NCBI GenBank assembly: GCA_016707115.1
Contig: JADJIH010000021.1
Coordinates: 1 to 64,000, forward strand
Direction: 5' to 3'
Source of the DNA: Ignavibacteriales bacterium
GTDB taxonomy: Bacteria > Bacteroidota > Ignavibacteria > Ignavibacteriales > Ignavibacteriaceae
DNA: 64,000 bases
Shown: piece by piece, positions 48,801 to 57,914 of the stretch
Position numbering within the stretch: position 1 is the first letter of the stretch
Layout of the letters: the number at the start of each line of letters is the position of its first letter
Notes under the pieces: generated by a model
The model's database searches: none
What the model was told of the DNA's origin: nothing
The model's input: the letters and a program-made list of their open reading frames with translations, nothing else
Program-made: the position numbers and the translations under genes

Positions 48801-49308
48801 AGAAAAATACAGAACAATGATAACACAGATGCAGTTAGGTATTGCAGTGCACGAAATTATTTGTGATGATAATGGAACTCCTGTGGATTACAGTTTTATT
48901 GATGTGAACCAAAGTTTTGAAAAACTAACAGGATTGAAAAAAGAGAGTATTGTTGGGAAACGAGTTCTTGATATTATGCCGGAAACAGAAAGTTCCTGGA
49001 TAGAAAAATATGGCTACGTTGCTTTAACCGGTGAGCCGCTTCAATTTGAAGACTATTCAAAAGAATTGAATAAATTCTATAGTGTTGTTGCATATAGACC
49101 ACGTCCAATGCATTTTGCAGTTATTATTGATGATATTACTGATAGAAAAAATTCTGAAAGTGAATTGATAGAACGAATGAATGAGATTTCAAGATTCAAT
49201 AATCTTATGATTGGCAGAGAAGAAAAAATGATTGAACTGAAAAAGGAAATAAATAGACTTCTAGAAGAATCAGGAAAAGAAAAAAAATACGATGAGATTA
49301 GTGAATAG
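45871..49308 (+). CDS. membrane sensor with Cache-like domain and six PAS domains but no kinase or other output domain
   Basis: The open frame extends upstream to 45718, but the ATG at 45871 (MRASKVSDLANKKNLILIV) places TM1 where the paralogue has it. The extracellular domain matches the 39574 kinase closely (EAEFF, KTAESI, VKGALG, NSIPGTNW). TM2 is near residue 300 and six PAS domains follow. The protein ends after a helix NLMIGREEKMIELKKEINRL, a linker usually found upstream of another PAS or kinase domain. No HisKA, ATPase, receiver or cyclase is present. It may act through a partner such as the kinase encoded 70 bases downstream, or be a truncated remnant. Confidence 0.82.
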   Translation: MRASKVSDLANKKNLILIVLTSILFLFIIGLIYYLVEEKALKEEKYKELSTIAKIKLEQITDWREERVYEAEFFAKIDRLIKSTQGLINNRNDSEIKNYLQELLYPTKSSHGYENIFISDINSDILFSLDSIYNRADSITAVNISKSIKNDSLLFEDFHFCSVHNKIHLDIISPIKDYDNKIIAAIVFRINPADYFFSMIQKWPVYSKTAESILVKNEGHQIRILSQLRNNQNDKMLFTIPITEKKYVSVKGALGQKGIIEGQDYENQDVIADLNSIPGTNWFIVTKMARDEFYSELIFRTGAITLLTIFVLLLIISTAFYLSKIRSSSIYKDLFLKEKELNEFQKISKAITDVAQDAIIMINAEGNISFWNPAAEKILGYKPDEIMGKNLHNLIAPKHYHAQHQEAFNKFKVTGEGNAIGRVLILNAIKKNGDEIFIELALSAIKKNEDWHAVGIIRDISERKQTEEKLLESEEKFRKAFNTSTDSIIISRLSDGLLLDVNLGFCKITGFSKEDTVGKTIVDLGVWGDIKERDKVVQELMQNGAVDNFEAKFKTKDGKLIYGLFSASLIEIIGEPYIISITRDITERKKSEKKIFETQMMLNRIINLLPVRVFWKDKDFKYLGCNEIFAKDAGLNYPEEMLGKDDYQFSWKEQAPLYRADDKYVVETGKQRLDFFEPQTGPNQKLKWLKTSKVPLTDADGKIIGVLGTYEDITQSKKTEEALQQSEELFRHSFNYSAAGMCIVGLDGKFQKVNDSFVKLLGYTETEIINYNFNDITYSEDITIGKSRFEMMLNREINNAEFEKRYVTKDKKVVWAHITTSLICDIKNQPHFIISQLIDITERKEMEKVLKASEENYRHIINGMNDMVFVIDLNGKFLDVNNSAAEILGYSKEELIQLGPADIDSSLSKDAILNLIEKIQLEEMQFFETSHSTKSGIIIPVEIKSTMIPYKGDKVILSIARDISERKEAHRIIMESEEKYRTMITQMQLGIAVHEIICDDNGTPVDYSFIDVNQSFEKLTGLKKESIVGKRVLDIMPETESSWIEKYGYVALTGEPLQFEDYSKELNKFYSVVAYRPRPMHFAVIIDDITDRKNSESELIERMNEISRFNNLMIGREEKMIELKKEINRLLEESGKEKKYDEISE

Positions 49309-49378
49309 AATGAAGATAAAATAAAATAGATCAGCTTATTATTTAAGCAACTGAATAAGGATCTATAAGGAATTAACA

Positions 49379-51805
49379 ATGTTTTCAAGTAATAATTCTG
49401 GATCACGTTCAACAATAGCTTTGGATTGGAAAAATAAATTCCTGGCCAATATTCTAATTCGTATTATAAAAAATAAAAAAATATGGCTGTTCTGGTTTGT
49501 GTTAGCAGTGGGGTTGCTATTCACATGGATTGAGGCTATGAATGTTAAACGAACCATTCTTTTAGATGCAAAACAGGAATTTGAATTTGTATGTAATGAA
49601 ATAAAAAATAAAATTATTACAAGATTAGAAGTTCATGCGCAAATCCTTAGGAGCGGAAGTGCATTTTTTGAAAGCAGCACAGATGTTACTAGAGAAGAAT
49701 GGCGCAAGTTTATTGAACAGCAAAGAATTGAAAATAATCTTCCCGGAATTCAGGGAGTTGGCTTTTCTTTAATTATCCCTAAAAATCAATTGGTCTCCCA
49801 CGAGCAAAAGATCCGCAGTGAAGGTTTTCCACAATATGCAGTTAAACCTGCAGGTAAAAGAGATATTTATACTTCGATTATTTATCTGGAACCATTTGTT
49901 GATAGAAACTTGCGTGCTTTTGGATACGATATGTTTTCGGAACCAATAAGACGTAAAGCAATGGAATACGCCAGAGATTATAATGTTGCTTCTCTTTCAG
50001 GCAAAATTACTTTGGTTCAGGAAACTGAAAAAGATATTCAGGCCGGAACATTGATGTATGTTCCAGTATACAAAAGCAATCTGCCTGTTGAAACAATTGA
50101 AGAACGGCGCATTTCAATACTAGGATGGGTATACAGCCCGTATCGTATGAATGACCTAATGAATGGAATACTTGGTGGATATGGGCTAATTGAAGGTAAG
50201 CAATATCAATTGCAAATTTATGATGACTCAACGTTTAATTCTAATGTGTTGATGTTTGATAGCAGGTTAGATAAGAATAAAATAAATAATCTTTCATCCT
50301 CTCATATATTTTTATCCCAAATTGAATTTAACAATCATACTTGGTTTGTTCGAATTACTCAGGCAGATAACTCAACATCCAATATTGATTACTCCAAGGT
50401 TTGGATTGTTGCCATTGCGGGAAGCGCTGTTAGTATTCTGCTGGCTATCGTTTTTTTAATATTAGCTAATTTATCTCAAACCCATAAAAATTATGCGTCA
50501 TTTTTTAACACTATTGATGAATTACTTTTTGTTCTTGATGATCAGCAGAAAATAATTCATACAAATAAAATATTTTTAAATCGTCTTGGTTATTTAAAAA
50601 ATGAACTTATAGGTAAATCTGTTTTTGAAATCTATCCCACTGATAGGCGTAAAGAAGCAGTAAAAATAATTTCGGAAATTTTGAGTGGTAATGAAGAATT
50701 TTGTCCGGTACCAGTTATTACAAAATCGGGCATTCAAATTCCTGTTGAAACAAGAGTATCCAGGGGTTTTTGGAATGGCAAGCACTCAATTTTTGGAGTG
50801 GCTAAGGATATTTCAAAGCTAAGATTGTCAGAGGAAAGGTTCTCAAAAGTATTTTATCTTAATCCTTCCGCTTGCGGTTTAACAGATTTGGATAACCATA
50901 AATTTGTTGAAGTAAACGATGCATTTTGTAATTTATTTGGATTCAGTAAAGACGAAGTAATTGGCAAAACAGGATCGGACTTAGGAATTATAAATGCTAA
51001 AGTACTTAATGATACGTTTAGTAAACTGGATAATAATGGAGTTATAAAAACTATAGAAGCTGATCTGAAAGCGAAGAATGGGAATATAAAGCATGTTATG
51101 TTATTAGCAGATATTATTAATGTTCAGGATAAAAAATTTCGTTTTACTGTTTTTAATGATATAACTGAAAGCAAACTGGCAGAAGATGAAATAAAACGGC
51201 AATTACAGGAAAAGGAAGTTTTGCTAAGAGAGGTTCATCATCGTATCAAAAACAATATTACATCAATAGGAAATTTACTATCCATTCATGCTAATTCTAT
51301 ATCAAACCCGGAAGCACTCTCTATATTGCAGGATGCTATTGGACGTGTTCAAAGTGTAGCCCTTATTTATAATAAACTTTTGCTTACAGATGATTATCAG
51401 GATATCTCTGTTAAGAAATATTTTGAAGATTTAATAGATGCAGTTGTAAATATTTTTTCGCTAAACGATTCTGTAGTGATTGTTAAAGAGATAGATGATT
51501 TTGCGCTTGATGTTAAAAGAATATTTCCACTCGGAACAATTGTTAATGAACTTCTTACCGATTCTTTAAAGTATGCTTTTGTTAATAAAAATTCCGGTTT
51601 GATAGTGATTAAGTTGGAAAAAAATGGAAACCACATTTCACTTGCGATAAAGGATAATGGCAACGGTTTGCCAAAAGGATTTGATGTTAGTGAATCAAAC
51701 GGGTTAGGACTTATGCTGGTTAAAATGCTTTGCCAGCAATTAGGTGCAACCTTTAAGATTGAATCAGAACAGGGAACAAGAAGTACAATTGAATTTGATG
51801 TTTAG
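49379..51805 (+). CDS. CHASE-domain sensor histidine kinase of the HisKA_2 type
   Basis: 808 residues. TM1 (FWFVLAVGLLFTWIEAM) is at about 38-56, then a CHASE domain (ITRLEVHAQILRSGSAFF, GIQGVGFS, YLEPFVDRNLRAFGYDMF) and TM2 at about 343-365. Two PAS domains follow, then a HisKA_2 dimerisation/phosphotransfer segment (REVHHRIKNNI, His620/His621) and an ATPase domain (LLTDSLKYAF, KDNGNGLP, GLGLMLVKML). CHASE domains bind small extracellular ligands (cytokinins in plants); bacterial ligands are mostly unknown. It starts 70 bases after the kinase-less sensor, so they are likely co-transcribed and could cooperate. Confidence 0.88.
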   Translation: MFSSNNSGSRSTIALDWKNKFLANILIRIIKNKKIWLFWFVLAVGLLFTWIEAMNVKRTILLDAKQEFEFVCNEIKNKIITRLEVHAQILRSGSAFFESSTDVTREEWRKFIEQQRIENNLPGIQGVGFSLIIPKNQLVSHEQKIRSEGFPQYAVKPAGKRDIYTSIIYLEPFVDRNLRAFGYDMFSEPIRRKAMEYARDYNVASLSGKITLVQETEKDIQAGTLMYVPVYKSNLPVETIEERRISILGWVYSPYRMNDLMNGILGGYGLIEGKQYQLQIYDDSTFNSNVLMFDSRLDKNKINNLSSSHIFLSQIEFNNHTWFVRITQADNSTSNIDYSKVWIVAIAGSAVSILLAIVFLILANLSQTHKNYASFFNTIDELLFVLDDQQKIIHTNKIFLNRLGYLKNELIGKSVFEIYPTDRRKEAVKIISEILSGNEEFCPVPVITKSGIQIPVETRVSRGFWNGKHSIFGVAKDISKLRLSEERFSKVFYLNPSACGLTDLDNHKFVEVNDAFCNLFGFSKDEVIGKTGSDLGIINAKVLNDTFSKLDNNGVIKTIEADLKAKNGNIKHVMLLADIINVQDKKFRFTVFNDITESKLAEDEIKRQLQEKEVLLREVHHRIKNNITSIGNLLSIHANSISNPEALSILQDAIGRVQSVALIYNKLLLTDDYQDISVKKYFEDLIDAVVNIFSLNDSVVIVKEIDDFALDVKRIFPLGTIVNELLTDSLKYAFVNKNSGLIVIKLEKNGNHISLAIKDNGNGLPKGFDVSESNGLGLMLVKMLCQQLGATFKIESEQGTRSTIEFDV

Positions 51806-51918
51806 TATTCCTTTAAATAATCTGGGATAGAAAAAATATTCGAAATAAGAGATTTTATTTGAAAATAATTATTAGTTGCAAGTGTATTATGGACTCAAAA
51901 TTTTAACAGGTAAGCTTT

Positions 51919-54900
51919 ATGGTAAAAAATAAAAATAATTTCGAAATCAAAAGCGAAAAACTTTTTAACACGCTTTTGGATTACCTTTTAGATTTTATAA
52001 TTGTTGTTTCATCAGATGGTAAAATAAAATATGTAAGCCCATCTTTTTATAATTCTCTTGGCTATTCGAAAGATGAAACTATCGGAAAATTTATTTTTTC
52101 ATTCATTCATCCCGATGATCTATCTAAAACAAAAGCAGATTATAAAATATTGTTAGCAAAACCAGGTGCTCTCCAAAACGTAACCATCAGACTTCTTCAA
52201 AAAGATGGTAATGTAACCTTTGTTAAAGGAAGTAGGAAAAATTTGCTGGATGACCCTGAAATTGAAGGGATAATCCTTACCGGTAAAGATGTAACCGAAA
52301 TTACAGAAGCTAATTTATCGCTTGATGATAAAAATGAAATGCTCGAAATACAGCAGAGACTTTTAAATGTTACAGAATTAATTTCAAAAGTTGGCGGATG
52401 GGAATATGATTTAATAACTCAAAAAATGTTTTGGACAGAAGAAGCTTATCGTATTCATGAAATTAATCAGAGCGATTTTATTGCCGGATCAACAAATCTT
52501 ATTAATACAAGTGTGGAATGCTATTTACCTGAAGATCGATCCAAGATATTACAGGCATTTAACAATTGTATTAACAAAGCAGAACCCTATGACCTTGTGC
52601 TTCCTTTCATTACTTGTAAAGGTAAAAGTTTATGGGTTCGTACAATTGCTAAACCTATAATTGAGCATAATAAAGTTGTGAAAATAATTGGAAATATTGC
52701 TGATGTAACCAGACAAAAGAGAGCAGAATTACTTTCAGAAGCACGATACAGATTGATAGAATTTTCTTATCACTCAAAACTTGATGAATTTTTACAAAAA
52801 GTTTTGGATGAAGCTGAAATTTTAACCCGGAGTAAAATAGGATTTTATCATTTCGTTGAGTCTGATCAAATAACATTGTCGCTTCAAGCCTGGTCCACAA
52901 ACACAATACAACATTTGTGCAAAGCAGAAGGAAAAGGGCTGCATTATGATGTTGATAAAGCCGGTGTTTGGGTCGATTGTGTTCACCAAAGAAAGACCAT
53001 CGTGCATAATGATTATGAAAGCTTAACACATAAAAAAGGATTGCCCGAAGGACATGCCTCTGTAATTAGAGAAGTTGTTGTTCCCGTATTTCGTGAAAGT
53101 AAAGTTGTAGCTATTCTGGGCGTAGGCAATAAAAACAACTTTTATGATGACGACGACGTTGAGATGATTTCAAAGCTTGCAGATTTAGCATGGGATATTA
53201 CAGAACGTAAACGCACTGAACAGGCACTTAAAGAGTCCGAAGAAAAATACAAAATGTTATTTGATGCTTCTCCTATTGGTATTGGTATTGCTGATATGAA
53301 TGGTAAAATTATTAATTCTAATCCTGTTATGAAACAAATAACCGGTTATGATTTTGAAAATGAAAAGGATGTTGTGGCTAATGATATGTACTTAAATAAA
53401 GAAGATCGAGAAATACTACTAGACCATTTATCAAAAAACGGATGTGCAAGAGATTGGGAAGTTGATCTGAAAAGAAAAGACGGATTGATTTATAACGCTT
53501 TGCTTAACGTTGATTTAATTCAGACTGGCAATGAAAAATTTATTCTTACAAATATGCGGGATATTTCAAATCGCAAAAGAGCTGAAAAAGTATTAAAAGA
53601 AAATGAGGAGCTTAAACAAACTGTATTAGATTCTCTCAATGCAAACGTTGCGGTTGTTGATTCTAAAGGTAATATTATAAGCGTGAACAAACCCTGGGAA
53701 AAGTTTGCATTAAGTAATGGTATAAAAAAGTTAGATGGTACCGTTGAAAAAATAAACTATTTTGATGTACTCTGTAGATCTGTTGAGAATGGAGAAAAAA
53801 ATGCTGACAAAGTTTATGAAGGAATTAAATCGGTTTTAAACGGAGAGATACAATATTTTGAAACGGAATATCCCTGCGACTCACCCTCAGAAAAACGCTG
53901 GTTTGTAATGCATGTTCTACCATTGGTAAATGAATCAGGTGTTGTTATTTCACACGAAAATATTACAGAAAGAAAAATTGCAGAAGATCAATTAAGGCAA
54001 AGTGAAGAAACGCTTAAACTGCTTAACCTAATGCAGAGGGATCAGAATGCAGAATTAATAGAAAAAAATACTGAACTTAAAAAAGCCCGGCTAAGTACAT
54101 TAAATATTATTGAAGATCTTTCCCGCGAAATCAGAGAACATAAAATTGCTGAAGAAAAACTTAAAGCAAATGAACAGAAATTTAAAACCGTTGCCGATTT
54201 TACCTATGATTGGGAGTACTGGGAAGGAAAGAATAGTGAAATTATTTATATGTCTCCTTCGTGTCAGCGTATAACCGGATACACTCGTGAAGATTTTATT
54301 GCAAATTCCTCACTGATGGAAAGGATAATTGTTCCCGAAGATGCCTTTAAATTTATTTCTCATCATCACGATATTGCTCCTTTTGATAAAAGAGATGAAG
54401 TGGAGGAATTAGAGTTCAGTATCGTTCATAAAAATGGTTCTATAAAAAATATATTCCATATTTGCAGGCCAATATTTGATGAGAATAAAAAATATTTGGG
54501 AAGACGAGTCAGCAACAGAGATGTCTCTGAGAAAAAACAAATTGAGATTGAACTGCGCAATAGCGAAGCAAAATATCACGAGTTATATTCCTTGTTGAGA
54601 TTAATGAGCGATACGATGCCTGATATGCTTTGGGCAAAAGATCTTGAACAAAAATATCTTTTTACTAATAAATCATTTAGTGAAAATTTATTGTGTGCAG
54701 ATAATACTGATGAACCTATCGGAAAAACAGATTTGTTCTTTGCTGAAAGGCAAAGAAGATTACATCCGGAAAATCTTGAGTGGCATACATTCGGTGAACT
54801 TTGTCAGGACACTGATACAATCACCCTGCAAGAAATGAAACATAAACAGTTTGATGAATTTGGAAATGTAAAAGGAAAATTTCTATACCTGGATGTTCAT

Positions 54901-56874
54901 AAAGCACCTCTTATTAATGATAACGGTGAACTTATCGGCACAGTGGGGTCTGCTCGTAATATAACAGAACCAAAAGCTGCAGAAAAAGCACTTAAAGAAA
55001 GCGAATCCAGAAACAGAGCATTTTTAAATGCGATACCCGATCTTATTTTTATTATTAGTCAGGATGGAATTTTTATCGATTATAAGAGTGAACGTGAAGA
55101 ACTACTGTTACTTCCACCTGAAAATTTTGTTGGAAAGCACATAAGAGAAGTTCTGCCTGAAAAACTTGCAATACTTACAATAGAAAAAATAGGAGCGCTT
55201 TTTGTTGAAGGGAAAATACAAGTTTATGAATATTCTATTGAGCAAAATGGGCAAATAAAGCATTTTGAAAACAGACTCGTTCTTTCAGGCGATAACCAGA
55301 TTCTTTCAATAATCAGAGATATTACAAATGCTAAAGAATCAGAAGAGCAAATAAAACGGTTATCACATGCTATTGAACAAAGTAAAGCAACAATAATTAT
55401 AACCAGTGTTACAGGCGATATTGAGTACTTCAATCCAATGCTTACTGAAATTACTGGTTATACTTTTGAGGAATTGAAAGGAAAGAGTATCAGTATTCTT
55501 GGGTCAGGCAATGGAAACGATAAAACTGAACAGGCTATGTGGAATACTATTAGTAATGGTAAAGACTGGAGCGGAGAATTTTTAAACAAAAAGAAAAATG
55601 GTGAATTATATTGGTCGTCAGCTGTTGTATCCCCAATTAAAAATAACAAGGATGAAATTGTAAACTTTATTGCAATACAGGAAGACATTACACATCAGAA
55701 GCAACTGACAAAAGAACTAATTGAAGCAAAAGAAAAAGCAGAAGAGATGAATAAAGTTAAATCTTATTTCTTTGCTAATATGAGTCACGAATTGCGTACA
55801 CCTTTTGTTGGAATCTTAGGATTCTCAGAAATGTTAGCTGAAGCAATACCAGATCCTGAACTAAAAAATTATGCAGAGCAAATTTTAAAATCATCTAAAC
55901 GTCTAACAGATACATTAAATAAAATATTAAATATTACTCGTTTAGAGTTCGATAAATACGAACCGGACACTACTGATGTTAATGTAAATGCAGTTCTTGA
56001 AGAACTGACGTCCCTATACTTGCAAACGTCTAAAAATAATAATACAACTATTAAAACCAATCTGCTTTTTGATAATGCGTTAATAAAATCAGATAAAAAA
56101 CTTATTGAAGAAATTTTTACTAACCTTATCAGCAATGCTGTAAAATATACTCCAAATGGAAGTATTGAAATTACTTCACGCAATGTTGTATCGGATAATA
56201 AAAATATTTTAGAAATAATCGTTGCAGATACTGGCATGGGTATTTCAGAAAACATGCAGGATATAATTTGGCAGGAGTTTAGACAAGCCAGCGAAGGTTA
56301 TAGCCGCTCTTTCGAAGGAACAGGTCTTGGACTTACTATCACAAAAAAATATGTTGAGATATTAGGCGGAAAGATTTCCCTTAAAAGTAAATTAGGAGAA
56401 GGTTCAACCTTTAAGGTACAAATACCTTTTACCTTTTCGGATGTTAAACCCAAAGTTGATAGTAATACGATAAAAAAATTGCCCGAAGTTATACTAGAAA
56501 ACGATGTAAGAAAACCAAGATTACTTTATGTTGAAGATGATGCCATTTCGCTAAACTACATTACAATTGTTCTTAAATCAAAGTATGAGATAAGCACTGC
56601 TTTCAGTGCAAAGATTGCTTTAGAACTGGTGAACACTAATCAGTATGATGCACTAATGCTTGACATAAATCTTGGTCGGGGTATGGATGGACTTGAACTA
56701 ATGCTGAAAATCAGACAAATAGATAACTATAAAGAGATACCGATTGTTGCTGTAACAGCTTATGCCGCTGATTCGGATAAGGCTGAATTCCTCGCTAAAG
56801 GGTTTAATCAATATTTATCAAAACCTTTTACCGCTTCTGAGTTAACAGATATGCTAAAAAAAGTTTTGGAATAA
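51919..56874 (+). CDS. giant soluble hybrid histidine kinase with eight PAS domains, one GAF domain, kinase and receiver
   Basis: 1651 residues without membrane segments. Two PAS domains (about 10-130 and 150-275) precede a GAF domain of the GAF_2 type (SKIGFYHFVES, GVWVDCVHQRKTIVHNDY, VVPVFRESKVVAILGVGN). Six more PAS domains follow, one with an unusual FEVEYP-like CDSPSEKRWFVMHV core. HisKA has His1290 (NMSHELRTPF), the ATPase domain has GTGLGLTI, and the receiver has Asp1582 (MLDINLG). The kinase-receiver third is closely related to that of the 39574 protein, so they share a recent origin with different sensory parts. AGGTAAG precedes the ATG. Confidence 0.88.
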   Translation: MVKNKNNFEIKSEKLFNTLLDYLLDFIIVVSSDGKIKYVSPSFYNSLGYSKDETIGKFIFSFIHPDDLSKTKADYKILLAKPGALQNVTIRLLQKDGNVTFVKGSRKNLLDDPEIEGIILTGKDVTEITEANLSLDDKNEMLEIQQRLLNVTELISKVGGWEYDLITQKMFWTEEAYRIHEINQSDFIAGSTNLINTSVECYLPEDRSKILQAFNNCINKAEPYDLVLPFITCKGKSLWVRTIAKPIIEHNKVVKIIGNIADVTRQKRAELLSEARYRLIEFSYHSKLDEFLQKVLDEAEILTRSKIGFYHFVESDQITLSLQAWSTNTIQHLCKAEGKGLHYDVDKAGVWVDCVHQRKTIVHNDYESLTHKKGLPEGHASVIREVVVPVFRESKVVAILGVGNKNNFYDDDDVEMISKLADLAWDITERKRTEQALKESEEKYKMLFDASPIGIGIADMNGKIINSNPVMKQITGYDFENEKDVVANDMYLNKEDREILLDHLSKNGCARDWEVDLKRKDGLIYNALLNVDLIQTGNEKFILTNMRDISNRKRAEKVLKENEELKQTVLDSLNANVAVVDSKGNIISVNKPWEKFALSNGIKKLDGTVEKINYFDVLCRSVENGEKNADKVYEGIKSVLNGEIQYFETEYPCDSPSEKRWFVMHVLPLVNESGVVISHENITERKIAEDQLRQSEETLKLLNLMQRDQNAELIEKNTELKKARLSTLNIIEDLSREIREHKIAEEKLKANEQKFKTVADFTYDWEYWEGKNSEIIYMSPSCQRITGYTREDFIANSSLMERIIVPEDAFKFISHHHDIAPFDKRDEVEELEFSIVHKNGSIKNIFHICRPIFDENKKYLGRRVSNRDVSEKKQIEIELRNSEAKYHELYSLLRLMSDTMPDMLWAKDLEQKYLFTNKSFSENLLCADNTDEPIGKTDLFFAERQRRLHPENLEWHTFGELCQDTDTITLQEMKHKQFDEFGNVKGKFLYLDVHKAPLINDNGELIGTVGSARNITEPKAAEKALKESESRNRAFLNAIPDLIFIISQDGIFIDYKSEREELLLLPPENFVGKHIREVLPEKLAILTIEKIGALFVEGKIQVYEYSIEQNGQIKHFENRLVLSGDNQILSIIRDITNAKESEEQIKRLSHAIEQSKATIIITSVTGDIEYFNPMLTEITGYTFEELKGKSISILGSGNGNDKTEQAMWNTISNGKDWSGEFLNKKKNGELYWSSAVVSPIKNNKDEIVNFIAIQEDITHQKQLTKELIEAKEKAEEMNKVKSYFFANMSHELRTPFVGILGFSEMLAEAIPDPELKNYAEQILKSSKRLTDTLNKILNITRLEFDKYEPDTTDVNVNAVLEELTSLYLQTSKNNNTTIKTNLLFDNALIKSDKKLIEEIFTNLISNAVKYTPNGSIEITSRNVVSDNKNILEIIVADTGMGISENMQDIIWQEFRQASEGYSRSFEGTGLGLTITKKYVEILGGKISLKSKLGEGSTFKVQIPFTFSDVKPKVDSNTIKKLPEVILENDVRKPRLLYVEDDAISLNYITIVLKSKYEISTAFSAKIALELVNTNQYDALMLDINLGRGMDGLELMLKIRQIDNYKEIPIVAVTAYAADSDKAEFLAKGFNQYLSKPFTASELTDMLKKVLE

Positions 56875-56951
56875 ATAGATTTAATATCGTTACTATTTCT
56901 CTTAACTCTAATAATACTTGGAGTTAAGAGCAGTGTTTTTAACCACCCGCC

Positions 56952-56978
56952 TAAAGAAATTTCATCTTTATACGATTA
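56952..56978 (+). promoter_or_regulatory. sigma-28-type promoter of the beta-barrel-MCP8 operon
   Basis: TAAA at 56952-56955, a 15-base spacer and TACGATTA at 56971-56978. The spacer start GAAATTT is shared with the porin-MCP7 promoter. It is 141 bases before the next ATG. Confidence 0.65.
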
Positions 56979-57118
56979 TAACCCAAGGAATTGTTCGGCA
57001 TATTAATATTTGTGAGTAGTAAAATAATAAATAACGTAATTCAGTTGTCTTTTTATAAACACAAGCCGATAAATAATTACGGACATGTTTATAATACTTT
57101 TAACTAGGCGAGTTAAAG

Positions 57119-57898
57119 ATGAAATCAAAAATAATATTCACAATCTTAGTTTTAATAGGATTATCCGTCGTAACATCAGGACAGGTAAGTGGAATATCCA
57201 GCAGTAAGCTTAGCGTACCACGCGCAGAGATTTTAGAACAAGGTAGTTTTGAATTTGAACCAGCGTTTCTAGTAGCCCATTCCTCAAAGTGTTTTAATGA
57301 AAGCGGAGACGCCTGTTCAATAAATGGCGAAGAGGTTGCTTCGGCATTAGGATTTAGAGTAACCTTTGGAATAACCGAAAATTTTGAGATTGGCTCTGTA
57401 ATTCCAAGCAATATCGAAAATGTTGGTATAGGTGCAAAACTTAATTATCTAAATTCAGATTTCTTTAAAACATCCTTAATTGGTGGATTTGGTCTGCCCG
57501 CTGGTAATGCTTTTCTTTCGGATTCAGTTCATGATGATAATCATTACTCAGCCAGTATTGGAAATGTATTTTCATTCTTTTTTAGCGAAGAATCTTCAGC
57601 TGATATTATGATTAGCTATACAGGTATTATAGGTGAACATCCATTTAACCATGTATTAAGTTTTCAAAGTGGGTATGGATATTACCTAAGTGAACAATTT
57701 CAAATGATAGCTGAGATCAGTGGATTTACTTCCATTTCAAATAGTCTTTATTCTGGAAAATTATCTGTTGCACCAGGATTTTCTTATACTGTTACCAATA
57801 GTCTGGGTCTCGCAGCGGGATTTCAATATGATATTCTGGGTAAAAACGAGTTACAGTCACTAAGTTATTTTGCAGCATTTACAATTTTGTTTAATTAA
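57119..57898 (+). CDS. predicted outer-membrane beta-barrel protein of unknown function
   Basis: 259 residues. The signal peptide (IIFTILVLIGLSVVTSGQ) is followed by a barrel-like pattern of alternating polar and hydrophobic strands separated by Gly/Asn turns (FRVTFGITENFEIGSVIP, IGAKLNYLNSDFFKTSLIG), ending AAFTILFN. Two Cys (residues about 59 and 66, CFNESGDAC) could form a disulfide. The length fits a 10-12-strand barrel, and it resembles transporter-like barrels that lack a named substrate. The heme receptor MCP8 starts 16 bases after its stop, so the pair is an operon, like the porin-MCP7 pair. Confidence 0.65.
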   Translation: MKSKIIFTILVLIGLSVVTSGQVSGISSSKLSVPRAEILEQGSFEFEPAFLVAHSSKCFNESGDACSINGEEVASALGFRVTFGITENFEIGSVIPSNIENVGIGAKLNYLNSDFFKTSLIGGFGLPAGNAFLSDSVHDDNHYSASIGNVFSFFFSEESSADIMISYTGIIGEHPFNHVLSFQSGYGYYLSEQFQMIAEISGFTSISNSLYSGKLSVAPGFSYTVTNSLGLAAGFQYDILGKNELQSLSYFAAFTILFN

Positions 57899-57914
57899 TA
57901 TTCAGGGGCACCTT

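Noticed and set aside
51812..51850. Possible sigma-28 site upstream of the soluble giant kinase
   Set aside because: TAAA is present but the -10 candidate reads CGAAATAA, not CGATAA.
52457..52660. Short + strand ORFs in other frames inside kinase genes (also near 34516, 42776 and 54644)
   Set aside because: They overlap intact large genes in a different frame and have no coding signature.
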